This document shows, piece after piece, positions 24,605 to 37,539 of a DNA stretch of 64,000 bases. This stretch comes from Fasciolopsis buskii (Eukaryota; Platyhelminthes; Trematoda; Plagiorchiida; Fasciolidae). The DNA lies in contig LUCM01007265.1 in assembly GCA_008360955.1 (NCBI GenBank), positions 217,719 to 281,718 of the forward strand, given 5' to 3'. The notes beneath the pieces are model-generated. The model searched no databases and was not told the origin of the DNA. It saw only the letters and a list, made by a program, of their open reading frames with translations. Position 1 is the stretch's first letter; each line of letters begins with the position of its first letter. Both the position numbers and the translations under genes were made by a program.

Positions 24605-27285
24605 TTTCGGATGTTGGCTGCTGCAACATTCTTTCCTTTTTCCCTCCTCTACAGATCAACTCCCCGTTTGCAATCCTTTCACAGCATCAATTAATGCTGG
24701 GATGAAATATATAAGAAGAATTGTATGACAGCACTTGTCATGCACATTACCCCGACCAATACTTCTCAATGGGGGAAGCATTCAACCAAGTTTACTCATC
24801 TTGTTTGCTGGTCTGAATTCTCCCAACGTTCAGTTCCCACACGTAGTTGAGACCATCGTGGCGACTCGCAATTATAATAATTGATTTCTAATTCTTCATT
24901 TTTAGTGGTATATTTCTTAATTGCATCTAGATGCATGCCTGATTGCAACATGGAATGTTGCAGGGTTATTACAATTTGAAAAGGAGAAAGGGGTTCGCAT
25001 ATGAGAACAAACTGCACAGAATGATCAGATTACTTAAGTTTTTCTGAAAAAATAGTAACTTTCTGCGATGATTAAGTTGTATATACGCGCCGGTGATGGC
25101 AATTGCAGGTGCACACTTCAATTGTAATTTGGCGGCGAATGTCAAGATAAGGTCGCAGTAATCGGGTTAGATCGGTTCATAAAATGGACGGGAAAGTTAA
25201 AGTGGAGCAAAGGACGTCAAAAAAGGCGTGAGTACATGTGAAAAAAATGTTAAAACGCACCAAAACAACTAAAGAAACGAGCATAAGTTGCCAACAGATG
25301 CCCAATATTACGATGAGAATGATAAAGGAGGTTATTCATTTTATCGAGTTTCTCGCACTCGGGAAAGCAACCAAAATCCTTTCGGAATTACGAAAAGCAG
25401 AATGGCAGTGATGAATGATTATGACATAACGTTGTTTGAGGACGTGAAAAAGAAAACGTCTACAGCAGTGAAGGAGTCAATGACGACTAGAATGATATGC
25501 GTTGAATAGTACATCCATCGCTGATAATCCAGTGTGGAAAAAACGGTTTTTCGTCCTTCATTCGGGTTCCAGGACCGAGCTGATAGAGGTTTCTGTTATA
25601 AGAACAACCCCGGATATCGAGCGGCAAATTGGTTGGGATATCCAGAAGTTGACAGCGGTGACAACATCTGGAACAGGAATCTATATGCGGGTGCCTTCGT
25701 GGTGATTGACCGTCAATGTGGTTGGAGCGTTAACCACGCTGGGACGGGTAGTTCCAACAGCAATGCTGTGCAATTGGGAGGACTTCTCCGCTCATAGCAA
25801 GTGTACTTTGGGGGGTCACATTATGCGGCCTTTATTTTCAAACGGACTTGTGGGACGAGTCATTTCTCAATTGGTGTGTCGTGCTCATTAACAGCAACGT
25901 TTTCCTCCATCGCAGCCTGTGAAACAGATCTTATTTTTCCGTCCTGGGATAGTTCATCTGAGTCTCGGGTCAATTTGCTTTCACGGTGCGTTGAATGAGA
26001 CGCCAAATGTAGACATTCATTGCGCATATAATGGACTAATTATCACATGCATCAAGAAGAAGGGGGTAGGCAAGAATGCTCTATGTAGGCTTGGAAGTAG
26101 GCATGTGAGAATCAGATGTGAATAACTGTCCATTTATACACCTTACTACATATGTATTAAAGTAGTGCATGTGAAAATACGTTAGCAGCGTTTCATTGAT
26201 GGAAAATTTTACTAAATCAGTCGGGTTTTTCTGCCTGTCGCAGCAATATGTATTTACGGAGACTATTGAGAATGGAAATAGATAGACTTCGTTGAGATGA
26301 GGCTTTGCGCATTGGAGTTACTTGCACTAAATTAACTTTGAACTGTGGCCTTGAACTTGACTCATGAGCACTTTCTATTAAAATATGAGCACTGTGCATG
26401 TTTAACCCATTTTCTATGATCACCGTCGTCCTAGTTTCGTTTTAAGGGTAACGGGGATGGGAGAAATCCTCCATTTTTGGGTGGTACAATGCACAGAGGG
26501 GAATACTTGATGAAGAAACTTTTTCCCAACTACTGTCTTTGACATGGGGACTGATGCCCAGAACACAGTACGTCGCAAGGTATATAAAGTTATTCCTTAC
26601 TTTGGGCGCAGAGACGCACAAACTGTATCAAATTCTTATGAAAAAGGAGCGATTAATTTGAACTCGGCGCATTTACAAAGGATCGGGGTGTAATTTGGTA
26701 CAATGCCCCGCTTGGTTTAGCGATGAAGAATAGTCGAGAAGTCATTTTGTAGGTGTTTGTTGAATATTCTCAGTCTCTAGTAGATCATTCTGTCGCACGC
26801 TGGAACACACGATGAGATGGTAATATGGGATAGCTCACACATTGGTTTCATACATTAACAACCATCTTTCTAGAATTCCAGGGGTCCCGTCCACTGACCC
26901 AAATGGTATCCCAGTCTTTCCAACTTGAATCAAAGTGGGTTCGGAGGAACTGGACGTGCTGGAATGATACAAACCCAGATCTCTGACAGTCAGAAGGAAA
27001 GGAATGTGTTCTTAGATGTGTCATTTGCACCCGAATATACTGTTTTTGTGGCTCAGAACCGCATCGACCATTTTGTATGAATCCAGGGGAAAGCAAATCA
27101 TTTTTTCAGTTGTTTGTGATTGCGTTAAGATCACATGGGAAAGCTTATATATAATCTGCAAACATGAAAGGTCTACCATGCCTGTCGACGTAAAAGGTGT
27201 TGGTGTAATGCGGAAGATGTAGATCCAGTAGACAGTTGATACGACGTTGGAAGGCCTAATTTCTACGCGATTGGTGGGATCGATA
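24605..27285. other. Unassigned sequence
   Basis: From about 25 kb the + strand becomes purine-rich. Open frames at 25288-25509, 25534-25797 and 27021-27332 give no recognisable domain. Nothing else is supported. Confidence 0.35.
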
Positions 27286-27462
27286 GTTTCATGAAATAAC
27301 TCACCTTGTGCTATTTTCGCCCAATTCGTCATTAAGAAACCAGGAAAGCACTGATGTGCAATTGTTTCACCCGTGTTAGGAATCAGCAGCAGTGCATATC
27401 TAACCCGAAATGGGACGCTTTTGAGTCAAACATCTTAGCCAATACGCTGCCGGGCAGGCTCT
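27286..27462 (-). mobile_element. tRNA-Leu-derived SINE, copy 1
   Basis: On the minus strand AGCCTGCCCGGCAGCGTATT leads into TGGCTAAGATG (A-box-like), the anticodon-like loop CTCAAAA, then ACTGCTGCTGATTCCTAACA and an end with TTTCTTAATG and TTATTTCATGAAAC. The same order and both ends recur at 60579-60772 on the + strand. The CTCAAAA loop, giving anticodon CAA, and the AAGG-x-G A box suggest descent from tRNA-Leu(CAA). Confidence 0.72.
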
Positions 27463-27469
27463 CCTCACA

Positions 27470-29400
27470 ATATGATGTACCTATCCGTCACTGATTTGCA
27501 CGGAAATGAGCCGCTAGCAGGCAGCAATCGACACCTACTGATGTGCCTTAAGTTGGCTCTCTCTACTGAAGAAAGCCGCAAGATGGTTAGTTAGAAAGAG
27601 TTTTATACCCAGTATCTAAATGATCACCATGCCCTTGGAGGTTTACGGTGTGCAGGGCAATGTGGTGTGGGCCGATACACTAGAAGAACTGTCTTCGGTG
27701 ACCATAAAATAAAGTAGGCGCTTTCTGGAAGAATGTTTGGGCCTGAAGGAAGAAGGAGAACAGGGTTACATGGCTTATCCCTTCAACTGGATGTTTCAGA
27801 GGCCCACACATCCAGAAAGCTTCCGGCGGTCACTAGGCTGTGTCCATCGAGCCGCGCGTCAGGATCAATGAGGTGAGAAAGGATTGCAAGCTTTGAGACG
27901 TTGCATTTTAAAGTGTTAACGCGATCCATTAAGTTTGACAACTTCCTTTCGAACATCCGTGCCTTATCGTATGCTTCATTCACCAGGTCATTAAGAACAA
28001 TGGAATATTAACTCATCGCTTTCAAATGGGGGGCCACTTTGGGGCTTTTCAGTGTTAGTTACAGGGGTGCTGTCATTATCACGTCTGAGTTACTGATTTA
28101 CACCGCGAGCCTTACAGGTTTTGGCTGGAGATTTCAAGTTTGTCAGGAGAACTTAGGTAGTGATTTGACGTGTGGTCACTTGTGGTTGTTACTGCTGTAG
28201 CGATAACGGCAAATGGTATCTAATCGGTTTGACGCAGATCTGTGGCTAGAAATTCCAAGGAGTACCAGGAAAACTGGATAAATTATGAATACTTCAGCCG
28301 CCTGGGTGACCATCATTGATGGACAGAAGATTATGCGCCCACAGAATTGGCCAGTTATACCACAAATACCCGTAAAAATCGACTGTACTAAAGAATATGA
28401 AGTACTGAGCTGTCAAAAGAACTGGTCAAAAGTCACCTCTAAATAACAGCATGGTGTTGAGAGTTATGAAAACGCGTTGATATAAGAATAAGGGGACTGA
28501 CCAACAGGTACACCTCATCCTAGAAACGAATTACAGACAAATGAAATTTGTGCTTTATAGCGAAAAGCGTTTTCGTTAAGTTTAGATCAGAGCTGAACAT
28601 ATGACAATCATAGCTTAGACAAAATATTCGAAAATGGGCAATTAGCGTTGAAGTGAAAATAGGGTGTTCAGAAAAATTTAGCGAATTCTTCCGGTTGGCA
28701 AGGTTTTCTAGCTGTGCTAGGAATGCTAAAACATAACGTACACAACTCAAGACGAGGATCGGCGTGGCCCAGTATTGACCAGAGCGTGGATGGACCGCGT
28801 AAAGCACGTTAATTACTCAACAGTAGATAATTAAGAAAACCCGTTAGGCACGTTATGTGTTTCAACGGGTCGAGACGTTTTCCGCATGACGATGTGGCAT
28901 AATTCCATCAGCAACCGCGGGTTTCGCGATGGCAAGGCTATAATACGCAGGCGTGTAGTTTCAAAGAACCTTGGTTGCAGCAGTTAACCGGCTGGATTCT
29001 TTGCTTTGGCCGAAATAGGTTAAGCATACATAATCATCAGAAAGATGAAACCTATCAAGCGGCTTAGGAGTGCCATTGTTCAAAAGGAAGGCCAACGTTA
29101 GACTACCGCTGGATACCGTTTACCCTCTCATGCACCGTTGCACATACGCCCATATTCGCCAATGCTGTGGCACCAAAGCAGTGTCAATGAACGGAACAAT
29201 TCTCAAAGAGCCGCACGGCAACTTATAAATCGACAATTAAGCCGCCATACTGTCGAATAACAGCCTAGCACTTTAATTAAGCAGCACAGCACAAATTCAC
29301 TGCAGGAAAGTCTTCCTTGGCAAACCTCTTGCTTTCTCCGGGTCAGATGTTCATTCTTTTTGACAAGGGTCAGGGGTCACAGTCTGCTACAAGAAATTTG
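27470..29400. other. Unassigned purine-rich sequence
   Basis: No recognised gene or element. It may be the decayed 5' part of the CR1-like element whose RT scrap follows at 29.4-30.1 kb, but I found no endonuclease block. Confidence 0.3.
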
Positions 29401-30130
29401 ACATAGTTAACTGCAATTAATTGGACCACAAGACAAAAGCACCAAGAATAACGGGGAAGGCTAATACATTGGTAAACATCTTTTTCGTGGGAAGTACGTT
29501 TAGCCCATGGGTTGGAGGGTATATACCAACCCACGGTGAGACGCCAAGCGATATGCACAAGAGCCGGTATTAGAAATTACACCCCTCCTCGCGTTTATAA
29601 ATGACCTCGAGAATAACACGTGCAACCTCCGTGATTTTTTCCCTGACGATGTAAAATTAGCACGTTTACACCTAAGGGGGACATAAGGAGAACCAGCGCC
29701 TGTGCAAGTGAGAGAGACTTGCCGTTGAGCTTGGCCAGGTGTCAGCGGCTGAAATTCAGAGGAGACCATAGAGGGGATGAAGTCATTGTAACTTGGGGAT
29801 TTTGTTGCCAGGTGCCTGGGTGCAACCATAATAAACAACTTGAAGCGCTCCAAGCAGTTTGCAAGTCTGCCGAATAAGAACAGGGGAGTTTTTGGACTCA
29901 AACTAATGATATCTTGCGGGGAACGCAAATCCACTGACCTTCTGTGCACGGCCATTGTAAGATTGTCTTAAAATCTGTGTTCATTCTTGTGCAGCACATA
30001 AAATGACTTAAATAATCAAGAAAAGGCACAGACGTCTGTTATCGAAATGATGGCTTGACAAACAACAAAGACTACGGTGGAATATTCCACGGAGTTGGCA
30101 TTTATCCACTCAGACGCAGACGCACGCCCG
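29400..30130 (+). mobile_element. CR1-like non-LTR retrotransposon, RT scrap
   Basis: On the + strand YAQEPVLEITPLLAFINDLE, a decayed VPQ-SVLGPLLF-INDL block (about 29550), runs into NLRDFFPDDVKLARL (about 29620), a FADD-VKL catalytic box with P for A. Further on are CLGATIINNLKRSKQFA (about 29815), like the LGV-x-L block, and NRGVFGLKLMIS (about 29880). The order and spacing fit the CR1-type RT thumb. Stops interrupt it. A 151-codon minus frame (29500-29955) over the same bases is taken as a shadow. Confidence 0.6.
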
Positions 30131-32469
30131 GCGATCTAACCGAGGCATTCAAAATAGTGTAGTGGCTATCGGTTATGAAATCTGAGGAACTGCTTAGTCC
30201 AATAACACTCAATGGGACTGGAGGACAGTTCAAGATTGCAGGGAAACCACACGAGGCTTCGGATGAGAGGTAGGGCGAGCCCAACATGAAATTGACTTAG
30301 GAAACATCATGATCGCTGTAATAATCTAGATAGATTCAGAGAAGCCTGGGATGCATGTGCGGGGCAGTAAAATCTGGGCTGGAACAGAAAGTTGCCCGAG
30401 TGAACACAAAATGTAAAAGGTTTATCTGACACTTTACACTTCAGAAGCAAAACAATCCGTGATCTTGAAAATCACAAATAGCGACGGACGACAAACCATT
30501 TTGGATGCTCCAGTGGATGGGAGCCAAAATTTTGCTCTGTGCACGCTGAACCGAACCAACGTTATTTCGTGAGTGCCAACCACTACGGATTTCTCTGTAC
30601 GATGCCGTGCACTACGAATCTCACCTTCTCTAGACGAGGTAACGGTGAGGCTGGATGAGGTTGACAGAGTGGAGGTCAGCTGCGTTGATGTCGGTGGGCT
30701 TTGGACAGTTCACCGCGCAGTTCCAATGAAGAATCTCCGGAATTGAGCTATATCGCAGCGCATACTCCAGTGAACTTCCAGATTCCTCTGTCACAGACTG
30801 GTCTGCATTGAAGTGAAGGGATGGGTTTCAGTGTTGTGCCACAATTTATAGTGCAGGGTCGATCTTTATTCTGAGTTACATCATTGGTTTGACCGACTAA
30901 ATGAAAATTTCGCACCTTCTGTTTGTGGCGGCATGAAGCCGATTGGCTAATCAATAAAGGTGGGGTACATAAGGCCCTAGGCACGACGCAATAATGTGTG
31001 TAAACTGGCGATTTCGACTGAACAATGGTAATTGCAGTCTGCTGACTGTTGACTATGGCGGTGTATGTTCAAGCGTACTAGGTGCTGGTGATAATCGTGT
31101 AGCCATGGCAAGCATCGACATGATCAAGGGTCTTTAAGTCTTCGTAGCAGCAGACATCAAACCCAGGATGCCTAGTCTTGGCATGGACGAAAAGCCCATG
31201 ATGCCTTATCGCAACACTGGAGAACATCATCGTAAAAAGCAAAAGGATTTGCTGTTAACTTATGGGGCCTCCGTAAGATCACATCTGGGATGTTATTCGG
31301 CTATGGTACCCATCCTTAGCGATGGACATTGCAGTAGTAGAGAACGTATAAATGCAATCCACTAGGATGTTTCACCAGCCTACGGACGAGGCCCACGACG
31401 AACGTGTACATGCCCCAAGGTCGCCTCCGCTGGAGTGTAGAAGGATAAAGGTGCGCATGATCGAAATCTGTGGAATCATAAGTAAAGTGAGGATATCGGG
31501 TACGCCCAGAAAATTCCAATGCTTTTCGATAACAGTCTTTGAATTCATGTGTGCAAATTCAAAAATCAGAAATGGAACAAGGCAAACGAGCCGATTACTT
31601 TGGACTGAGGTTAATCACTCAAGGGAATAGCCTACCGAACTGGCTTTTGGAGGCCAAAGCTTGGAGAGTTTCAAGACAAAACCGGATACTCACCGGAACA
31701 ATGAGCTTCGAGAAACCTTGGGTTACAGGTCCTGCATAGGCATGCCGGTTAAGTAAACCCCAGTCAGCAGGGGGGAGCTAAAATTACCCCAAAAGGGTGC
31801 ACTGGTGACTGTTTATGAGAGTGAATTTATATCATACGGTTTATCGTGAATTTACTGCTAAATTCATAAATTAAACGTTTCCTGCTTTCCCAAAGGTTGA
31901 AACAAAGTATAATACTGATTTCACATCTTGAGCACCGCAGTTGATAATTTTAGGGAATACGAATAAATAATAACTTGAATAGGTGACAACTGATAATTTT
32001 CGTCCATGAAAATGCCTGAAATTTACGTAATATACGTTGGTATAGTCCTTGAGGCCTTCAGTGTTCTGGCGAGTCTTACTACGAGATTTTACTGAGTTCT
32101 GGTTTTGAAATCCATTCGGCCCCGTGTCGTACTGGTGATTGCTCGTGGCCTAGGAGTTGCGCTGTTTTGCAGGTGGTTTCCTCATTTTTCTGTTGAAGGG
32201 ATGAGTAGGTATCCTTATAGATTGCGTGAATATGTTCCTTCCGTTAAAGGGTATCTTGTAAGCTGTTGTTATTGAAACCAAAGCACTTATCTGAATATAA
32301 AAGTACGAATTGGGCTAAATTTGTGCAGGCAAATCACTTTTCTATTAGGAGCTTAATTACACTCTCGCAAACGCAGAACTCACTTTTTGCCTGACGGACA
32401 TCACTTGAATGCTATTCCTTTAGAATGATGTTAAATTACAGAACGGTTTCTCTTGTATTACTTTCACTT
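30131..32469. other. Unassigned sequence
   Basis: Purine-rich to about 31.7 kb, then AT-rich. No recognised coding block. Open frames at 31168-31365 and 31352-31630 (+) show no family resemblance. Confidence 0.3.
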
Positions 32470-32990
32470 TCCCGTGACCTTTGTGACCACTTGTGCGTCA
32501 CCCTTACTCGGCTCGGTGCGACTGCAATACTGACAACCAGGACGCTTGTCCGGCACAAGGGAAGGGCAGTCGAAAGCGGTAGCAGGTTGAGTATATTTCA
32601 ACAGGAGCGTGCGAGTGAATCGTGCGTGAGTAACGCGCAGATGACAACCGCGCACGGCAGTCATTGCTCCGTTAAACAAGCTCTCCAAGTTCCGCTAAAG
32701 GGCCCTCCCCCCAGAAGACCGTCGGAGAAGGTTTTCGACTGTAACCGTACGGATCAACCCGGAAACTGGAAGATGTCCTATGGCTTGGCTTTGATCGTCA
32801 ATCGGAAAATTTGCCGTTCGTTTGGTGGTCCCGTTGGTGTTAATTGTTGGGAGCTGACCATGCGCCGGACATCCAACTTGAAAAATGCCAGTAGAAGGTG
32901 AACGTAGCAGGTCATTGTTGCCCTTGTCGGTTTAACATGGGGCGGCATGTTCATCGGCGCATAAATTTTCGCGACAGACATGTCATCCTA
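32470..32990 (+). repeat. Dispersed repeat R1, copy 2 (long)
   Basis: It contains the shared blocks (CACCCTTACTCGGCTCGG, AGCGGTAGCAGGTTGAGTAT, GTAACGCGCAGATGACAACC, CGTTAAACAAGC) plus a distal part with CAACTTGAAAAATGCCAG and GAAGGTGAACGTAGCAGG that also occurs near 36.9 and 57.9 kb. It lies just beyond the 3' end of the minus-strand Ty3/gypsy integrase (stop at 33079), so it could be a remnant of that element's LTR. No matching sequence is seen on the element's 5' side. Confidence 0.65.
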
Positions 32991-33078
32991 TTAAGTACAG
33001 ATATGCACTTACGACAGGAGAGTATTCAACCATCTGAAGTTAAAATGGTAACGAAATCAGAGAAACGCACGGGTTGCC

Positions 33079-35760
33079 CTACCTTGTGACCGCTACGGCT
33101 GCTTCGCATATCCGTAACTTCGGATGCGGCTGTGATGTTTTGGCTTCAGCCGCACTAGCACTCTCAACGGGCGGCGCTGGTAATGGCTGGGCTCGACGAG
33201 GTTGACGGAACTCATCAGATAAAAGCAGCTCGTCGACAGACCTGCATTCCATGGCGGCAGGTTTAATACGATTGATAAACACCGTGTCGTGTCGACCGGC
33301 AACGTCCAATAGGAAAGTTTTAGGATCGCATCTTACCACGCGAAACGGACCGGTATACGGTGGGTACAGTGGTGGTCGGACACCATCAACACGCACGAAA
33401 ATGTGAGTTGAAGTGCTCAATGCGGTTGGAATGTAGCCCAAATGTAGTTGGTCCCGCGATGGACTGGCATGAAGCGTTCCCATGTGTTGTGCTAGACGTT
33501 TTGCATAGTCATCGTAGTTGAAGTTCGTGGGCCAATAGCTCCTCAGGAAGGCGGGCCGTGCAACCAAACACATGCTCTTTGGATGCAGTGCGCATTTCTT
33601 CCGTGGCAGACGAACGAATGCCTAAAAGAGCTAACGGCAGTATTTCGCCCCAGAGCTGGTTGGCCCCGTCTCGCAGAGCAGCTTTGACCTGCCCATCGAA
33701 TCATTCCACCAGACCGTTAGTTTACGGGCGGTAGGCGGTTGTTTTAATATGCTTACACCCAAGTCTTTTAGTCATATTTGAAAATGCCTCGTCGAAATGT
33801 GAATCACGGTCGGTGGTCACTCCAGCTTGACAATCAAATATGCTTATTCAATCAAACGCGAAGCCTTTCGTGGCCTCTTCTTATGCAGGGCAGGGAATTG
33901 GTATGGCATGTGGCTAGCGAGTAAAGTGGTCTACACAGGTGAGTGTGTAGTCATTGCCTTGGAACGGCGGGAGAGGGCCTACGCGATCAACGTTTGCGTG
34001 TTAAGAATGTGTCTCTGGTTCGGGGAAGCAGCCAACGGAGCTCTGGTACGCCAATGGACTTTCACCATCTGCATTAGAGGCAGGTGTGGGACCACTGGCG
34101 CTCGTGACGTTTGACGGTGAACCACACAAAACGTTAGGCCACCAGCCTCACCAAAGCAGCAACGCCCGGATGGGCGAGGTTGCGTAACGCTGGAAATGTG
34201 GTAAGACGTTGGCCTACCAGCACCAAATTCCTTAGACGACCTTGCGATACGTTGCAAATAATTGTATTCTGCGACGTTTTAATGGGTACAACCCTGAGTT
34301 TACGGAGCTATCCCGCCGACGTTTGTCGATATCAGGATCCATCACTTGGGCCTGTGTCATTGCATCGATTACGATGCTCGGTGCTGGAAACAAAGGAAGC
34401 TGGTGTATTCGAGAAAGTTCATCGGCAGCAAAGTTATCTTCCCCAGAGACTTGTCGTATTTCCACAGCAAACTGTGAAAAATGTCTAAGTGGCGGATCTC
34501 GCAAGGTGGGTACCGTTCAGAGGCTGAAAGCCGGGCGTATATAAGCTTTTTGTGATCTATGAACGTCTTCAATGGGCAACTTTCTAATGCGTGCTTGAAG
34601 TGCCAGACAGCTAGGGAGACCGCGAGCAACATCCTACCAAACGTGTTATATCTGGCCGCTTGAAAAAGAATGCTAAAGGCTTCAAGAACCGTCGGTTTAC
34701 TGCTGAATTACAGCTCCGACTGCAGTGTTTGAGTTTGTGGTTTTCAGTTATATGGGTGCTCACGGGTCTGGATGTGCAACTAGCACCATTTTGGTGATAA
34801 CATCCTTAGCGGAAATGCAAGCCGATTTTGCAGCCCCAGGGAATACGAATTTGCGCTTAAATTCCCGTAACACTTATGTAAGAAGGCAATTGCTTCTGCG
34901 CAATGAGGAATAGGATGCAGATGGAAGTTAACCAGGTAGACAAACTTCAGTAATTGTCAATAAAAATGTGGCCCTGGGTAGTTCCGAGTAGCAGTGACCT
35001 TATTTGACGGTGGAGCTTCACCTGCGGACGAGATATATCCTAAGAATGTGATACTGGGTTTTCCCAACTCACATTTCGCGGCAATAATCGTTACGCCATG
35101 TTTGCCAAGGCGGTCGAAGAGCGCAAGTAGATGAGCGGAGTGTTGCTCTTTCGAGTGACTAGCTACTAGAATATAGGCTAGATACACAAATATTTTCCAA
35201 ACGGCATGACCTCGTGAATAAACCCTTGAAAGATTTGAGCCGCATTGCTGATCGCGAAGGACATTCTCACGAACTCGAACATTCCAAAAGGTGTGGCAGC
35301 CGCTGATTATGGTATGTATGTATCTTCTATGGGGATTTGATTCTATGCTCCGACTAAATCTATTTGGCTGAAGAAGGTGCAAACGGAAAGCGATGAAGTG
35401 AAGTCTTGTACATGAGGAATCGGATATATTACGGGAACGGTGACATTGTTCGGTGCTCTGTAGTCCCCACATGGTCAGCAATGGCCATCGAACTTAGAGG
35501 ACCATGTGGAAAGGTGAGGTCAAAAGATTGCTAGAAGGTCGGTTGATCCCCAGCTCAAACATATGGTCGAAGTCTGCCTTGGCTAGGCGGAACTTGCCAG
35601 GAGTTAGGCGGCGAGGCCGACTAAAGGTTGGGGGTTTCATGATATATATTGGGTCACCTCAGTAGTGACGGCGGAAGTAGCTCGGTGTGTTGCATTGTGC
35701 CCGAATAATCTCGAAGTAGCTCGATGTAGGGCTGTTGAGCTAGAGCTTTGGCATGCTGGG
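33079..35760 (-). mobile_element. Ty3/gypsy retrotransposon pol: RT, RNase H, integrase (pseudogene)
   Basis: Reading minus from 35760 downward, RT blocks appear in order: LAKADFDHMFELGI (about 35595), DYRAPNNVTVP (about 35460), IYPIPHVQDF, TPFGMFEFVRM (about 35290), then HSAHLLALFDRLGKHGVTI and ITFLGYISSAG (35140-35030). RNase H follows: LLAVSLAVWHFKHALES, TFIDHKKLIYA, EIRHLDI, SGEDNFAADELSRIHQLPLF (about 34630-34390). Integrase follows: FVWFTVKRHERQW, GVTTDRDSHFDEAFSNM, HIKTTAYRP, EEMRTASKEHVFG, and the C-terminal HIFVRVDGVRPPLYPPYTGP (about 34260-33340). Stops and frameshifts interrupt it. Domain order RT-RH-IN is that of Ty3/gypsy. Confidence 0.85.
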
Positions 35761-35839
35761 GCGTAACCCGGTTGACGACAGCGTACGAACCGGCCACGGT
35801 CAGCTACGTTTGACGGCCTACTATTTTTTTGCTCAGCGT

Positions 35840-36440
35840 CAACTTAATAATAATAATAATAATGTATATTTCTCGATTGCGAGATGCATGCGCAAGGCAA
35901 GATCAATTTTTTACATAGATGATGCACATGGAAATACGGACTATGTGAATGGAAGGGACAGGGGGTGAAAGCGACCTCTAGTGATTTGGGAGGCTTGTTT
36001 GTTTTTGTATATCTCTCGACATACGAGAGTCATGCGCAAGATAACATTAAAATTAGGCCAGGGAGGCACAATGAAGAAATGGAAAACGGAAACCAAACAT
36101 ACAATGCAATGTGGTTTACGCTCACAGGATCTTAACGGGCAATGTGGTTTTCCGAGCAGGGGGCTTTAATTCAAAGCTAGGTAATTGTTCGCAAAGATTT
36201 TTCTGTGGTTGCATTCCAGTTCTACACTGCAAGTTATATTGTTTGAATGCAACAAAGGTGCGCATCGCGGGCGCAAAATATGGCTGGAGGGCAATGGCTG
36301 TCGCCGCCCGTTGGCCGGGGTACTTGATAGTCAAGAGAGTCATAGGGTGGACATGAGTATCAATATGGATGCGATAACGGAATGGAAATGAGCGAAAACT
36401 AGACTGGATATCAAAAAGGTAGTATAAAACTCAAATTCAG
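35840..36440 (-). repeat. Repeat R2, non-LTR 3'-UTR-like units (two, partial)
   Basis: Two overlapping units with the signature GCATGCGCAAGGCAAGATCA / GTCATGCGCAAGATAACAT, each preceded by a TA-rich run; (TAA)n at 35845-35864 marks the 3' end on the minus strand. A conserved part reads FAPAMRTFVAFK on the minus strand, paralleled by YAPAVRTFDAYK in the copy at 42.6-43.0 kb. The TTA-repeat tail is typical of non-LTR element 3' ends. Confidence 0.6.
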
Positions 36441-36899
36441 AAGGCACAGACCGATTTAGCAAGGAGAGCGGCGACAAAGGATGGGTATTGTGCCATCGTA
36501 ATACTAATACATGAGGTTTGTTTCGAGCAATTTTGCGTTCATAAATTGGGCTGGGTCTAGAGATGAACGTGGCGTTGGAAAAGAAGGAGAACCGGAGTCA
36601 AATTGGGTCAATGTCTGGTGGACTCGAGTGAAGAACTGTTACCAGGAGCATCGGTATATTGCCAAATTCCGCAGATGAAAATAGAGGTTAATGAAAAACG
36701 ACGGTCTTCAGTTGTCTTCGGGTGTCAATATGCATTGTGAACGTCAGTTCATATCACATGCGAATAAAAATGCTGACCATTCGTGAGTTCTTTTTGTATG
36801 GATTTGTTAGAAGAATTTCGGGAAGGAGCAAGAGGAAGCCAGTACAAAGTGGTGCACATGAACTTATGAGCTACAGTGCTGTTTACCACAACAGTGCTA

Positions 36900-37075
36900 A
36901 TGGGTGGGGCTGACCGAGTGCTGGCCACCCAACCTGAAAAACACCGTTAGAAGGTGAACGCAGGAGGTGTAATCCGCCAACCTAGTTGCACCCGCACACC
37001 GCTGCAGCCGAGCTGCCCGCCCGATGTGCGCCGGCCAAAGCGGTGGATATGACCGCGCCCCGCACTATTGTGGTA
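36900..37075 (+). repeat. Dispersed repeat R1, distal part only (copy 3)
   Basis: Matches the distal part of R1: CCAACCTGAAAAACACCG, AGAAGGTGAACGCAGGAGG, CCGCTGCAGC and CAAAGCGGTGGATATGACCG, parallel to 57890-58040. It lies within the sequence that interrupts the Ty3/gypsy element. Confidence 0.6.
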
Positions 37076-37539
37076 ACGCCCACGTGCTCGAGGGGTCGTG
37101 GAAGGAGTTTGAGCATGGTATGGTAAGGGATACATCGTCTTTCCAGGATCGGATTATCGCCAGAGCATTGGGGAATTGTTTCTATCCAAACAGGACTATA
37201 AGGCCTGGAAGAGAGAAAAAAGACGGACGGCAGTCTGGCCTAGCTGCCAGCTGCAGATTAAGAAGCGATCAATCTTACAGGCAGCTCAGAGAAAGAAGTT
37301 ACTAGGGCGCATAGTACAATTCAAAATATACGGACGGTGACTGAGTAATCTGGGTTTTTTATAGACATAAATATATATATATATTTAAATAGGTGGGCTG
37401 GCTAGTCTAGTGTGTGGATCGTTCGCGCTATGAGTAAACAGAATGAACCGGTATTTGGTAGGATCGTCCACACTGAGTAAGGAGAATGAGCCGGTATTTA
37501 ATAGGACGGACGGGGAGTAACTGCTGCTGATCTAAATAA

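Noticed and set aside
29500..29955. 151-residue minus-strand protein
   Set aside because: The + strand carries recognisable reverse transcriptase blocks over the same bases, so the minus frame is a shadow.
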